Positions 19,612-27,798 of a stretch of DNA of 64,000 nucleotides are shown piece after piece. Where the stretch lies: the NCBI GenBank assembly GCA_023703575.1, contig CP097969.1:1397517-1461516 (forward strand), given 5' to 3'. Each line of letters begins with the position of its first letter. Position 1 is the first letter of the stretch. This stretch comes from SAR86 cluster bacterium (lineage in GTDB: Bacteria > Pseudomonadota > Gammaproteobacteria > Magnimaribacterales > Magnimaribacteraceae). The position numbers and the translations under genes were made by a program. The notes below the pieces were generated by a model that worked only from the letters and a program-made list of their open reading frames with translations, had not been told where the DNA came from and ran no database searches.

Positions 19612-20514
19612 TTAAAATTCTAAATCTATGTAGAATTGACTACTTTTGAGATTAAAGCTTTCTATCTCTTTAGATTTAATCCATTTAAAGAAATCGTCAA
19701 AGACTTTAGGATCGATTTTTCCGAAACTTTCATCATCACCGAAGTAATCTTTTGAAAACTCCAAAGAATTAACCAAATCAATATTTCTTTCCTCAAGAGG
19801 GACATTAGGTCTCAGGATGTTAGTTGACTCCTCAGTATGTTTGAAAGAATACAACAAACCTTTTTTTGTTGCCGAGAGAAATCTTCTTAGTTCATCCTTA
19901 CTTCTCTCGATCAATAAGTGAGGTACAACTATCAATGGTGAATATGAATAAGGAATTCCGTAATCTTCTAATTTAAAAAACTTAAAGTTAGGTCTCTGTA
20001 TACCTTCCCAATTGAGAAATATCCAAGTTGCATCTAAATTTTGATTAATCAAAGCATTCCATACCCCTAGTCTATCGGGATAATGTATGTCTAAATCACC
20101 TACTCCTCCATCTTTTTTAATTAATTCTTTTACAATTAGATCTTCGTATCTAGCTCCATAAGATGCATAAGACTTTGAATCCAGGTCCATTGGTCTATTA
20201 ACATTTGAATCTTCTCGAACAGCAATAGCGCTAACATCTCTTTGGAAAAGAGTAGCTATTGCCATTAAACTAAAAGGTGAATCTTTTGTTCTAAAACTTA
20301 TTATTGACTCTGTTGGACACAGGGCAATATCAGCCAAGCCCAATTCCACTTTTTTCGCAGGTGAATGTTCGTAATTATCAGCTTCAGGTGAAATTATCTC
20401 TAAATCTATTCCCTTCTCTTGATAAAACTCTTTTTTTTGAGCAACAAAAAAACCGATATGGTTAATATTTGGAGTCCAGTCTAGGGCAAGCTTAAAAGTT
20501 TTTGGTCTTTTCAA
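19612..20514 (-). CDS. NMT1/THI5-like periplasmic-binding-fold protein without signal peptide
   Basis: Type 2 solute-binding fold (300 aa) of the SsuA/THI5-like family: FKLALDWTPNINHIGFFVAQ at the N-terminus, GLADIALCPTESIISF, and WIFLNWEGIQRPNF. The family includes pyrimidine-binding ThiY and the HMP-phosphate synthase THI5. No signal peptide precedes the fold: the frame opens with TTG at 20514 and meets a TAG a few codons upstream. The position of the yeast THI5 substrate His (His66) appears to be Glu, so THI5-type synthesis is not supported. No ABC transporter genes are adjacent. It follows an exported SnoaL-like gene by 24 bp. Confidence 0.72.
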   Translation of the reverse strand: MKRPKTFKLALDWTPNINHIGFFVAQKKEFYQEKGIDLEIISPEADNYEHSPAKKVELGLADIALCPTESIISFRTKDSPFSLMAIATLFQRDVSAIAVREDSNVNRPMDLDSKSYASYGARYEDLIVKELIKKDGGVGDLDIHYPDRLGVWNALINQNLDATWIFLNWEGIQRPNFKFFKLEDYGIPYSYSPLIVVPHLLIERSKDELRRFLSATKKGLLYSFKHTEESTNILRPNVPLEERNIDLVNSLEFSKDYFGDDESFGKIDPKVFDDFFKWIKSKEIESFNLKSSQFYIDLEF

Positions 20515-20538
20515 TGCAGGTAAACCCTCAATAGGCTA

Positions 20539-20988
20539 TTACATTGGAGAGTTATGTGTATGCGCTATTCCCCAATTTCCATCTTCCTCAACTAATACGA
20601 GAGTAATGTACGTAAATGTTGGTGGACTCATCTCGCCCATACTCGGAATAAAATCTGTTCGCCTCACAAAATCTGCAATAGCTACCTCGCCATAAATTCT
20701 CACTTCTGGAGAAGATATAGTAGAAATTAACTTTAAGTCAGGATCTCGTGAAAGGCTTGCAGCCCTTCTCTCCTTTTGAATCATTAAATTCTCTGCCTGA
20801 TTAGGCCATCTTTTGGAGGTTATCATAACCCGATCATCCCTTATTAGTTCTGCCTGAGCATCAAGGTCACCCTCTAAGGCAGACCATTTATATATCGTAT
20901 CCAGGACATCCTTTTCGGAACTGAAACTAAAAAACGATAAGCTTGATAAAAATATTACACTTATTATTTTAGAAATTAAATTTTTCAT
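20539..20988 (-). CDS. Exported SnoaL/NTF2-fold protein
   Basis: Protein of 149 aa with a signal peptide (about residues 1-23, ending FFSFSSEKD). The mature part resembles the SnoaL/NTF2 cone fold: a helical start with YKWSALEGDLDAQAELI, then strands DRVMITS, VRIYGEVAIADFVRRTDF, TFTYITLVLVEEDGNWGIAHTHNSP. Many such proteins are small hydrolases, isomerases or ligand binders, so function is open. It has an AAGGAG ribosome binding site and is first in a two-gene unit with the THI5-like gene. Confidence 0.72.
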   Translation of the reverse strand: MKNLISKIISVIFLSSLSFFSFSSEKDVLDTIYKWSALEGDLDAQAELIRDDRVMITSKRWPNQAENLMIQKERRAASLSRDPDLKLISTISSPEVRIYGEVAIADFVRRTDFIPSMGEMSPPTFTYITLVLVEEDGNWGIAHTHNSPM

Positions 20989-21087
20989 TATGTACTCCTT
21001 TACATTACAAAATTTATATTTTGGATTTAAACTGCCAGTGAATGATAAATCAAGACCTTTAGGTTAAGCCGACACTGAATATAACCA

Positions 21088-21163
21088 TGGTGCCCCCTGT
21101 AGGACTCGAACCTACGACCAAGTGATTAAGAGTCACCTGCTCTACCAACTGAGCTAAGGAGGC
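21088..21163 (-). tRNA. tRNA-Lys (anticodon CUU)
   Basis: Complete 76-nt cloverleaf on the minus strand: acceptor GCCTCCT/AGGGGGC, D arm GCTCAGTTGGTAGAGC, anticodon arm GGTGA-CTCTTAA-TCACT, T arm GTAGG-TTCGAGT-CCTAC, A73 and encoded CCA. The loop gives anticodon CTT, reading AAG. It begins 13 nt after the stop codon of the DUF3429 gene, so it may be co-transcribed with that gene and the photolyase. Confidence 0.95.
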
Positions 21164-21176
21164 AATAATAGTTTTT

Positions 21177-21605
21177 TTACCAAGTGTAAGTTGCTAAACA
21201 AACGATATAAGAAATAGTTACCAATATGGTCAAATTTGCTCTTAAGTTTCTATATTTCACTTGCTTCATCTTCTCTGAGACTCTCAATTCAAATAGATAG
21301 AATAAAATAAATGTAAGGAGACTTAGGCATAGACTGTAATAAAGAAACATATTGGAGAGTGCAATTATCAAAAAACCGGCTAGTGAAACTAAAATACCCA
21401 CTATTAATGAAAGATTATTTTCATCCTCTCCTTCCCATCCCCAAGTCATACCTCCTAGGAAAGATAGTATTACACCTCCGTAAAATGATAAAATTAGATT
21501 GAAGACATAACCCTCAGGAAAATCTAAAAAGAGCGGATAAAAGGATAAAAAAATAAAGGGAATAACCCCCAGATATCCTAATATTCGTCTAGTTCTAATG
21601 TTCAT
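21177..21605 (-). CDS. DUF3429 membrane protein
   Basis: Integral membrane protein (142 aa) with four to five hydrophobic helices. GYLGVIPFIFLSFYPLF and the hallmark FYGGVILSFLGGMTWGWE match DUF3429. Its function is unknown, but the family is commonly found beside photolyase genes, as here, where it starts 2 bp after the photolyase stop. Tight coupling suggests a linked role in light or oxidative stress, which is inference. Confidence 0.8.
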   Translation of the reverse strand: MNIRTRRILGYLGVIPFIFLSFYPLFLDFPEGYVFNLILSFYGGVILSFLGGMTWGWEGEDENNLSLIVGILVSLAGFLIIALSNMFLYYSLCLSLLTFILFYLFELRVSEKMKQVKYRNLRANLTILVTISYIVCLATYTW

Positions 21606-21607
21606 TT

Positions 21608-23014
21608 TTAACTTCTTTTTCTACTGCCATGTTTATAATAAACAGATCTAGCAATCTTTTTAAACTCATCTCCTTTTCTTATTGACCAAATAGTATCTCT
21701 TGCATATTTTGCTGATTGTTTTAAGTCTACGACTGGAGAAATGTAAGCTGTCTGTAAATCTGCGGAATGTATTTTTTTTGGATCAATATCATTGAGACTT
21801 GGGATTATTTGTTTTATCCATTTTGCTTCAGGATCTTGATCTAAGCTCTGTTTATTGACTGAATAAATTCTAGGTAGATTTATTCCAGTAACTCCACTTT
21901 GCATCTGTACTTGGGGAATGTGTATACCTGGTTCATAGTCGACAAACAGTTCTCCAAGCAAAGGAGATGTGGATTGCCATGGCTGCCATAAATTATAAGA
22001 TGCAAATGACATGATCATCGCTCTCATTCTAAAATTGATCCAACCCTTTTCTCTAAGATAAAGCATACATGCATCCATAAAAGGAAATCCTGTTTTACCA
22101 TTAATCCATCTATCAATAAATTCTTTATTCTCAGATTCTCTGAGGTTATCACACATTCTGTGCATGGAATTAAATTCCAACTCGGGTTCTGTTTCCAATT
22201 TTTGTATGAAATGACAATGCCAATATAATCTTTTCCTGAACGAATAGAGATCTCTCTTGAATTGTGATTGAGGATAATAAGACTCAAGTTTTTGATATAT
22301 TTCCCTAATCGATATTGTACCGAATGCTATGTGAGGAGAAAGTCTTGAACATGATTCTTCAGCTTCATGAGGGCTGGACATTTTTTTTGAATACCCTTCA
22401 GATCTCATCTCAAAGAAAGATTCAAGTAACACATTTGCTTCTTTTGTACCTCCTTTCTGAAAACTTTTTTGAATGATATTCTGGGAATCTAAAAAGTCAT
22501 CGAGAGTCATTAAATCTGTAGGTTCATGGTTAAGATTAGATTTTGGTAGCTCAAGTCGTTCTTTTCTCATTTGTTTATTCCAATCATAAGACCACCTGTC
22601 TCTATTAAATTGCTGAGTTTGTATTCCAAAATCTTCATATACTTTTAGTCTTTGAGATTCCTTATAAATATTCTTGAATTTGCTCATTTGATCTCTGAAA
22701 TAGGATGTATCAGTAGAATGATTAAGATGAATCCTTGACTCGGGATAGTTTGTCTCAATATAAGTTGTTAAATCAGAATAACTACCCTGAAAAATCTCAA
22801 TACATGAATTAAGTTTAGTAAGGCCTATTTGAAGTTCTTTCAAACAATCTACAAAAAATGAAAATTGTCTTGGAGATCGCCCATCTGACGACCAGTAATG
22901 TTTGTCATAAACATAGAGAACTCGATAATTCTGCTTTTGGGAACCGTGGAAAAGAGCTGAATTGTCCTCTAATCTCAGATTTCTATGTAGTATGATAATA
23001 TCCACTTTGAACAA
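21608..23014 (-). CDS. Cryptochrome/photolyase family flavoprotein
   Basis: Photolyase/cryptochrome superfamily protein (468 aa) using FAD to repair UV-damaged DNA in light. The N-terminal Rossmann-like antenna domain begins VDIIILHRNLRLEDNSAL. The FAD-binding helical domain shows SCSRLSPHIAFGTIS, RKRLYWHCHFIQKLE, TGFPFMDACMLYLRE and INFRMRAMIMSFASYNLW. The start is uncertain: TTG at 23014 or GTG at 23005 are the candidates, neither with a clear ribosome binding site. Whether it repairs cyclobutane dimers, 6-4 products, or signals cannot be decided by eye. Confidence 0.9.
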   Translation of the reverse strand: MFKVDIIILHRNLRLEDNSALFHGSQKQNYRVLYVYDKHYWSSDGRSPRQFSFFVDCLKELQIGLTKLNSCIEIFQGSYSDLTTYIETNYPESRIHLNHSTDTSYFRDQMSKFKNIYKESQRLKVYEDFGIQTQQFNRDRWSYDWNKQMRKERLELPKSNLNHEPTDLMTLDDFLDSQNIIQKSFQKGGTKEANVLLESFFEMRSEGYSKKMSSPHEAEESCSRLSPHIAFGTISIREIYQKLESYYPQSQFKRDLYSFRKRLYWHCHFIQKLETEPELEFNSMHRMCDNLRESENKEFIDRWINGKTGFPFMDACMLYLREKGWINFRMRAMIMSFASYNLWQPWQSTSPLLGELFVDYEPGIHIPQVQMQSGVTGINLPRIYSVNKQSLDQDPEAKWIKQIIPSLNDIDPKKIHSADLQTAYISPVVDLKQSAKYARDTIWSIRKGDEFKKIARSVYYKHGSRKRS

Positions 23015-23098
23015 GTGAGCGCGGACGTATTTTACTTGATTGCGTAGTAATTAATAGTCCTGAAATATTCATCGAAGTTATAGACTTTATGATGTAAA

Positions 23099-23116
23099 TA
23101 TAATCTTTAAAAAGGA
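23099..23116 (+). promoter_or_regulatory. Pribnow box and ribosome binding site for the GTG-start kinase gene
   Basis: A perfect TATAAT lies at 23099-23104 and AAGGAG at about 23111-23116, ahead of the GTG start at 23126. No good -35 hexamer is seen at 16-18 bp. The -10 and the ribosome binding site are so close that the leader would be only about 15-20 nt, if this -10 is used. Confidence 0.4.
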
Positions 23117-23125
23117 GTTTTTTTA

Positions 23126-24340
23126 GTGAATAAAGTATCAAGAGATTTTCCTCTTCATCCTGAAGAGGTTACGAATGAGTTTCTCTCGAAGTGTTTTAAC
23201 GGAAAAGTCATATCATTTGAATTAGATACGAGCATGACAGCTGGCGGAGTTTTAGCGGATGCATTTAGAGTCTTTAATATTTCTTATGATGGAATTAATG
23301 ATCTTCCAAAAAGCTGTTTTCTTAAATGTACAAAAGAAATTCCGGAAGTTGTTGAAATGTGTTTATCTACTCAAGTATATGCAAAAGAAGTTTATTTTTA
23401 CTCGACTCTCATTCATAAAGTAAAAGATGTCATTAGAGTTCCGGAATGTTATGGAATCTTCAAAGCAGATGATGATATTGAATGTAAGGAATTTTGCTTA
23501 GTTCTAGAAGATTTTGATGAAGATAATTGGGTTCCATTTGATCAGTTTGATAATCCCATGACTTATGACGATACAATTCAATTCATGAAGGACCTTGGGT
23601 ACTTTCATGCAGCTTGCTGGGGGGAACCTGTATCGAATGATGCTGGATTGGGACCCTTTAGAGCCCACTGGCAAAATTTAAATGATGATTATTGGGAAGA
23701 CGGAGAAACAACGTGGGACAGAGCTGTCCCTAAATGGGAAGACGTTTATGGGGAATCACTGCTTTCAATGGTAAGTGATGAGGTAGGTGAAACAATAAAA
23801 AAACTTGTGGATATTTATGCCTCCAAAAACGGAAAAAAAATACAAGAAGAATTACTCAAGGAACTGCAAAAGAGGCCACGAACGATTACTCATGGTGATG
23901 CACGAGGGAATAATATCTTTAAATCTAAGAATGATGGCAGCATGGGAATAATAGATTGGCAGATGTGGGTAGCTGGCCCAGCAAGTAATGAATTCGGACA
24001 AGTTTGGTTTAATTCATTTTCATTGGATAGCGGAATGATACACAGGCTCGATGAAATGACATCGATATATTATGAGGCCATGATTTCTAAGAAACCTGAA
24101 ATTAAAGACGAATATCCTTATGAAGTTCTCCTTGATGATCTTAAGCTTCTTTTTATTAATATATGGCCTGAATATTTGGGCTTCACAGTTGGATCTATTG
24201 ATGGATATAAGGATCCCGAACAACTCAAATCAAAAGAAAACTGGAGAGAGATGATGAAGCGAAATATGGAAACTGTTCATTATTCAGGATGTCTTGAGTC
24301 TTTTGAGAATTTTATTTCCAAACTTGGTCTCGATAATTGA
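23126..24340 (+). CDS. Aminoglycoside-phosphotransferase-fold kinase of the CHK/ecdysteroid-kinase-like group
   Basis: Kinase-fold protein (404 aa). The catalytic loop is ITHGDARGNNIF (Asp base and Asn metal ligand) and the second metal site is GIIDWQMW with Asp-x-Gln. LVLEDFDEDNWVPFDQFDNP and LKCTKEIPEVVEM fit the CHK-like (DUF1679/ecdysteroid-kinase-like) branch of choline-kinase/APH proteins. Substrate is unknown, probably a small hydroxylated molecule. Translation starts at GTG 23126. A phosphatase-fold gene follows 40 bp later, and the pair could act on the same compound, which is inference. Confidence 0.83.
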   Translation: MNKVSRDFPLHPEEVTNEFLSKCFNGKVISFELDTSMTAGGVLADAFRVFNISYDGINDLPKSCFLKCTKEIPEVVEMCLSTQVYAKEVYFYSTLIHKVKDVIRVPECYGIFKADDDIECKEFCLVLEDFDEDNWVPFDQFDNPMTYDDTIQFMKDLGYFHAACWGEPVSNDAGLGPFRAHWQNLNDDYWEDGETTWDRAVPKWEDVYGESLLSMVSDEVGETIKKLVDIYASKNGKKIQEELLKELQKRPRTITHGDARGNNIFKSKNDGSMGIIDWQMWVAGPASNEFGQVWFNSFSLDSGMIHRLDEMTSIYYEAMISKKPEIKDEYPYEVLLDDLKLLFINIWPEYLGFTVGSIDGYKDPEQLKSKENWREMMKRNMETVHYSGCLESFENFISKLGLDN

Positions 24341-24357
24341 GCTTTAATAAAGCTTTT
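24340..24357 (+). terminator. Short hairpin after the kinase gene
   Basis: Six-bp stem AGCTTT/AAAGCT with a 3-nt loop, followed by TTTT. It overlaps the kinase stop codon by one base. It is weak and may only attenuate transcription into the phosphatase gene. Confidence 0.3.
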
Positions 24358-24380
24358 CATAGGTATTAAGAGTTAACGAT

Positions 24381-25097
24381 ATGAAAGAAAATATGTCTTT
24401 AGATGGACTTACAAGAAAAAGAATTTATTTATTTAGGCATGGAGAAGTAAATTATATGCCCTCAGGTAAAGTTGTTGCAGATCCAAATTTAGTAGACTTA
24501 ACTGACAAAGGTCTTTTGCAAGCGAAGTTAATTGATGAGAATACAAAGGATATATATTTTGAAAGAATTCTTAGTTCAGGCTTACCGAGAACTCTTCAGA
24601 CAGGTGCTCATATGGCCAAAAGAAGGAACATAATTATAGAAGCTTATCCAGAGCTGAGAGAATACCAATGGGATCCTAAATCTTTTAGAGATAATGATGT
24701 AAAAAAATTTGGATATCTATTTGAAAGCTCTAAGTCAAAAAATGCAATAGGTGGAATTGAAGAAGCAGACGAATTTTATAATAGAGTAACAAATCAATTA
24801 GAAAAAATTTTACAAGAAGATTGGAGTCAAATTGCCATTGTTTTACATGGTGCAGTTAATGCTGCAATCATGTGTTGGTTAAATGACATTGATATAAGTC
24901 TAGCATCGAAATTTGATCAGGATCATGCCGCTTTGAACATTATTGATATCGATAAAAATAAAAGTGGTGACATCGTAAGAAAATCAATAAGACGTTATAA
25001 CATTCCTCCAGACTTATCTAATATAGACTCCGACATTAGATCTTCCTGGGAATCTACAGCAAGCAAAATAATTAGCTTTAATGAGTCAGCCAGTTAA
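24381..25097 (+). CDS. Histidine phosphatase (phosphoglycerate-mutase-like)
   Basis: Cytoplasmic histidine-phosphatase superfamily protein (238 aa). The catalytic LFRHGEVNY (RHG) lies near residue 18, a second Arg in ILSSGLPRTLQTG, and the second His in AIVLHGAVNAAIM. Such enzymes remove phosphate from sugars, phosphoglycerate or other small molecules. The substrate is unknown. The 3' end overlaps the convergent hydrolase by 20 bp. It sits 40 bp after the CHK-like kinase. Confidence 0.87.
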   Translation: MKENMSLDGLTRKRIYLFRHGEVNYMPSGKVVADPNLVDLTDKGLLQAKLIDENTKDIYFERILSSGLPRTLQTGAHMAKRRNIIIEAYPELREYQWDPKSFRDNDVKKFGYLFESSKSKNAIGGIEEADEFYNRVTNQLEKILQEDWSQIAIVLHGAVNAAIMCWLNDIDISLASKFDQDHAALNIIDIDKNKSGDIVRKSIRRYNIPPDLSNIDSDIRSSWESTASKIISFNESAS

Positions 25098-25875
25098 TTA
25101 TGTCCTGGAAGGCATTGGTATCCTGTATTAGAAATAAATGACCCCCTTCATAGAACTCTAACTTACTATTACGAATTTTTTGATGCATCTTCTCCATGTT
25201 TAACATAGGAGCTATACCATCATATTTGCCTCCCAATAAAAAAGTTGGAATGTTGATATCATCTAAATCTGAGTAAGTATTATGGTCCTTTCTTGCCAGG
25301 AGTTGTTTAAGGAGGTTTCTTGGCTTTGGTTTAAATGCGTTCCTATTTTTTGCCTGTTCTTTTATAGATCGCCATAAATCCTTATTTTGCTCTATCCATT
25401 CATCAGTAATTCTTAGATCATTTATTTTGATACTTTTCTCAAGTTTCTCCTCTTCACTCAACTCTTCTAATATGTGTAAAGGATAAGAAGAGCCACCCTC
25501 TCCACCTGAGGAAGTGCAAGCCAAGACTAGTTTACTTACTCTAGATGAATGCCTTTTTATAAATTCTTGAGCAACCATGCCACCAAAAGAAACACCCATA
25601 ACCGGAATAGTATTTATTTGAAGGACATCAAGAAGATGAGCAGCATCATCAGCATATTGTTGCATTGAATAAGCTCCAGATGGGCTAGATGTCTGACCTA
25701 AGCCTCTTTGATCATAACTAATAATTTCAAAATATTCTGAAAGAGGTGAATGAAGCTGATTAGGCTTATTACGTAAGTCTCCACCTGTTCCTCCTATAAA
25801 CAATAATGGCCCATTAGAGCGAGGTGCACTCCTTTCAAAATATATATCTAACTCTTTTGTGCTTATAATGGTCAT
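25078..25875 (-). CDS. Alpha/beta-fold hydrolase
   Basis: Alpha/beta hydrolase (265 aa), cytoplasmic. The oxyanion strand is FIGGTGGDLRNKP, the nucleophile is Ser in GVSFGGMVAQ, the acid is likely Asp in LGGKYDGIAP and the His is in YEGGHLFLIQD. Proline/thioesterase-like lid region lies in between. Substrate cannot be predicted. It overlaps the histidine phosphatase 3' end by 20 bp on the opposite strand and is divergent from a small exported protein gene. Confidence 0.87.
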   Translation of the reverse strand: MTIISTKELDIYFERSAPRSNGPLLFIGGTGGDLRNKPNQLHSPLSEYFEIISYDQRGLGQTSSPSGAYSMQQYADDAAHLLDVLQINTIPVMGVSFGGMVAQEFIKRHSSRVSKLVLACTSSGGEGGSSYPLHILEELSEEEKLEKSIKINDLRITDEWIEQNKDLWRSIKEQAKNRNAFKPKPRNLLKQLLARKDHNTYSDLDDINIPTFLLGGKYDGIAPMLNMEKMHQKIRNSKLEFYEGGHLFLIQDTNAFQDIINWLTH

Positions 25876-25909
25876 GCTCAGTCAGTATGAATTATAGAAT
25901 AAAAAAATT

Positions 25910-26119
25910 ATGAAAAAGTCTTTTATACTAACCGTGTTTATCACTTTATTCGTTTATCCATCAACTTCATTTGCAAATGAGTTCAGTCTCTTTATAAAAC
26001 CCTGTAAAAGTTGTGAATGGTTAACCTATTCCACTCCTTTTCGTCTTAAAGAGCAATGTGAAATAGCAAGACAAGGTATTTTTATACAAGGCATGACTAA
26101 ATGTCTAAAGACTGACTAA
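25910..26119 (+). CDS. Small exported cysteine-containing protein, 69 aa
   Basis: Short protein with a clear signal peptide (about residues 1-23, MKKSFILTVFITLFVYPSTSFA). The mature part of about 47 residues has four Cys: a CxxC (KPCKSCEW) and two later (EQCEIA, TKCLKTD), which could make two disulfides in the periplasm. No family recognised. It ends 3 bp before the glycosidase-like gene and is probably co-transcribed with it. Confidence 0.6.
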   Translation: MKKSFILTVFITLFVYPSTSFANEFSLFIKPCKSCEWLTYSTPFRLKEQCEIARQGIFIQGMTKCLKTD

Positions 26120-26122
26120 ATA

Positions 26123-27187
26123 ATGACTAAATGGACAGAGTCGGAAGCCTTTAAATGGTATAAAGACCAAGATTGGATAGTTGGATGCAACTATCTACCC
26201 AGTAATGCAATAAATCAGCTGGAAATGTTTCAACCAGAAACATTTGATATTGAAATTAATGAGAGGGAATTATCTTGGGCAAATAATTTAGGCTTTAACT
26301 CAGTTAGAGTTTATCTGCATGACTTACTTTGGAATGATCCAGAAACTTTTAAAAATATCTTAGATCAATTTCTAGATATTTGTGCCCAAAATAAGATAAG
26401 GCCAATGTTAGTTTTATTTGATGACTGTCACAGACCTTATCCAAAACTTGGTGTCCAACCCAAACCAGTCAAAGGTGTTCATAATTCAGGTTGGAAGCAA
26501 AGCCCAGGTATGGCCCTTGTAAGTGAAATTCATGATAATGATAGTCATCCAGGAATTCCTAGACTTAAGAGTTTTGTTCAAGAAATACTCGAGCACTATG
26601 GCGATGATCAGAGAATTCTTCTTTGGGATATTTACAATGAACCTGGTCAATTTGGAATAGGTGACAAATCTTTAGCTTTATTAAAATTAGTTTGGGAATG
26701 GGCACTGGAAGTAAGGCCCTCCCAACCATTAACAGCCTGTTTAGATGGCTCCGTAGGTGAAGAGATTATTCAATTAAATCAAAAAAACTCTGATGTAATT
26801 ACTTTTCACACTTACGAGGGCGAAAAACTTCAAGAGACAATCGACAGACTAAAAAATTTCAATAGACCTTTAATATGTACTGAGTATATGGCTAGAGAAT
26901 TTGGGTCAACTTTTGAATTTAGCTTACCTATTTTTAAAAAAAATAATATTGGATGTTTTAACTGGGGACTCGTAGCTGGAAAAAGCCAAACACATTTTGG
27001 CTGGTCTACAATCTTAGACCTAAAAAAGAAAAAGGAAGAAGGTGATTTTTTAAATGAAGGTGATGATATACCTGAGCCTGAAGTATGGTTTCATGACATT
27101 TTAAGAGCTGATGGTAGCCCTTACTCTTCGGAAGAGGAGATTTTTATAAAAGAAATGACTTCTTCCAAGACCTTAGTTTGGGAGTAG
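26123..27187 (+). CDS. Glycoside hydrolase, GH5-like (clan A TIM barrel)
   Basis: TIM-barrel glycosidase-like protein (354 aa) with no signal peptide, so apparently cytoplasmic. The acid/base Glu is in LLWDIYNEPGQ and the nucleophile Glu is probably in PLICTEYMAREFG, at the expected spacing for clan GH-A. FNSVRVYLHDLLW and DDCHRPYPKLG are further barrel elements. Annotated relatives are often called cellulase or 1,4-beta-xylanase, but substrate is not evident and a cytoplasmic location argues for small glycosides or oligosaccharides. Starts 3 bp after the small Cys protein. Confidence 0.85.
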   Translation: MTKWTESEAFKWYKDQDWIVGCNYLPSNAINQLEMFQPETFDIEINERELSWANNLGFNSVRVYLHDLLWNDPETFKNILDQFLDICAQNKIRPMLVLFDDCHRPYPKLGVQPKPVKGVHNSGWKQSPGMALVSEIHDNDSHPGIPRLKSFVQEILEHYGDDQRILLWDIYNEPGQFGIGDKSLALLKLVWEWALEVRPSQPLTACLDGSVGEEIIQLNQKNSDVITFHTYEGEKLQETIDRLKNFNRPLICTEYMAREFGSTFEFSLPIFKKNNIGCFNWGLVAGKSQTHFGWSTILDLKKKKEEGDFLNEGDDIPEPEVWFHDILRADGSPYSSEEEIFIKEMTSSKTLVWE

Positions 27188-27190
27188 ATT

Positions 27191-27709
27191 TCAATCGATA
27201 TCAATATACTTTGTCCATTCCTCATCTCTAAAGTTATAAGACGAATCTAAATAAGATCTCATCATATGCTTTAAGGTTGGCTTCTTAGGCGTCGTCAATG
27301 GCTTCAAATCAGAATTCCCTTTTTTGTTATTACAAACTTTACACGAAGTAGTGACATTCTCCCAAGACGTATCGCCTCCTTTAGAAATTGGAATTACATG
27401 ATCTAAAGTAAGGTCATTTCTCGGAAATTTTTTTTCACAGTACTGGCATACATAATTATCCCTGAAAAAAACATTAGATCTCGAAAACTTTACCTCTTTT
27501 TTTAGATGATGATAATTTGAGAGCATGATTATGCTTGGAACATTGAAGGCCATGCTTGGAGACCTTACAACCCAATCACTATGATCTTTCACAACGAAGA
27601 CTTTTCGGTTTAAAGTGAGTTTTATTGCGGAGTGCCAGTCGACTACTGAAAGTGGAAAAAAGCTCAGAGGCCTTCCGTCTCTATTCAATATCAAACAATC
27701 TGCAGACAC
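27191..27709 (-). CDS. HNH endonuclease-fold protein
   Basis: HNH-domain protein (172 aa). The zinc-binding CQYC and CKVCNNKK flank the core LTLDHVIPISKGG (Asp-His) and WENVTTSC (Asn), a complete HNH set. The N-terminal 65 residues (LILNRDGRPLSFFPLSVVDWHSAIKL) are typical of the widespread housekeeping-like HNH proteins of marine bacteria and cyanobacteria rather than restriction or intron enzymes. Function is unknown. It converges on the glycosidase gene with a 3-bp gap. Confidence 0.85.
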   Translation of the reverse strand: MSADCLILNRDGRPLSFFPLSVVDWHSAIKLTLNRKVFVVKDHSDWVVRSPSMAFNVPSIIMLSNYHHLKKEVKFSRSNVFFRDNYVCQYCEKKFPRNDLTLDHVIPISKGGDTSWENVTTSCKVCNNKKGNSDLKPLTTPKKPTLKHMMRSYLDSSYNFRDEEWTKYIDID

Positions 27710-27798
27710 AAAGGTAATATAATATTTTTTTTTTACTTTTTCTAGACCGATAAAGTTACTTTCTAGTTACTTTTTTTGTATGTAAAATTTATTTTAGG

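Noticed and set aside
19590-19612. AT-only palindrome near the end of the THI5-like gene as a terminator
   Set aside because: It is nearly all A and T with a one-base centre, expected by chance at this composition, and it has no GC stem.
19612-20514. THI5-type HMP-phosphate synthase
   Set aside because: The active-site His position appears to be Glu and no Cys cluster is seen. It is kept as a fold-level assignment only.
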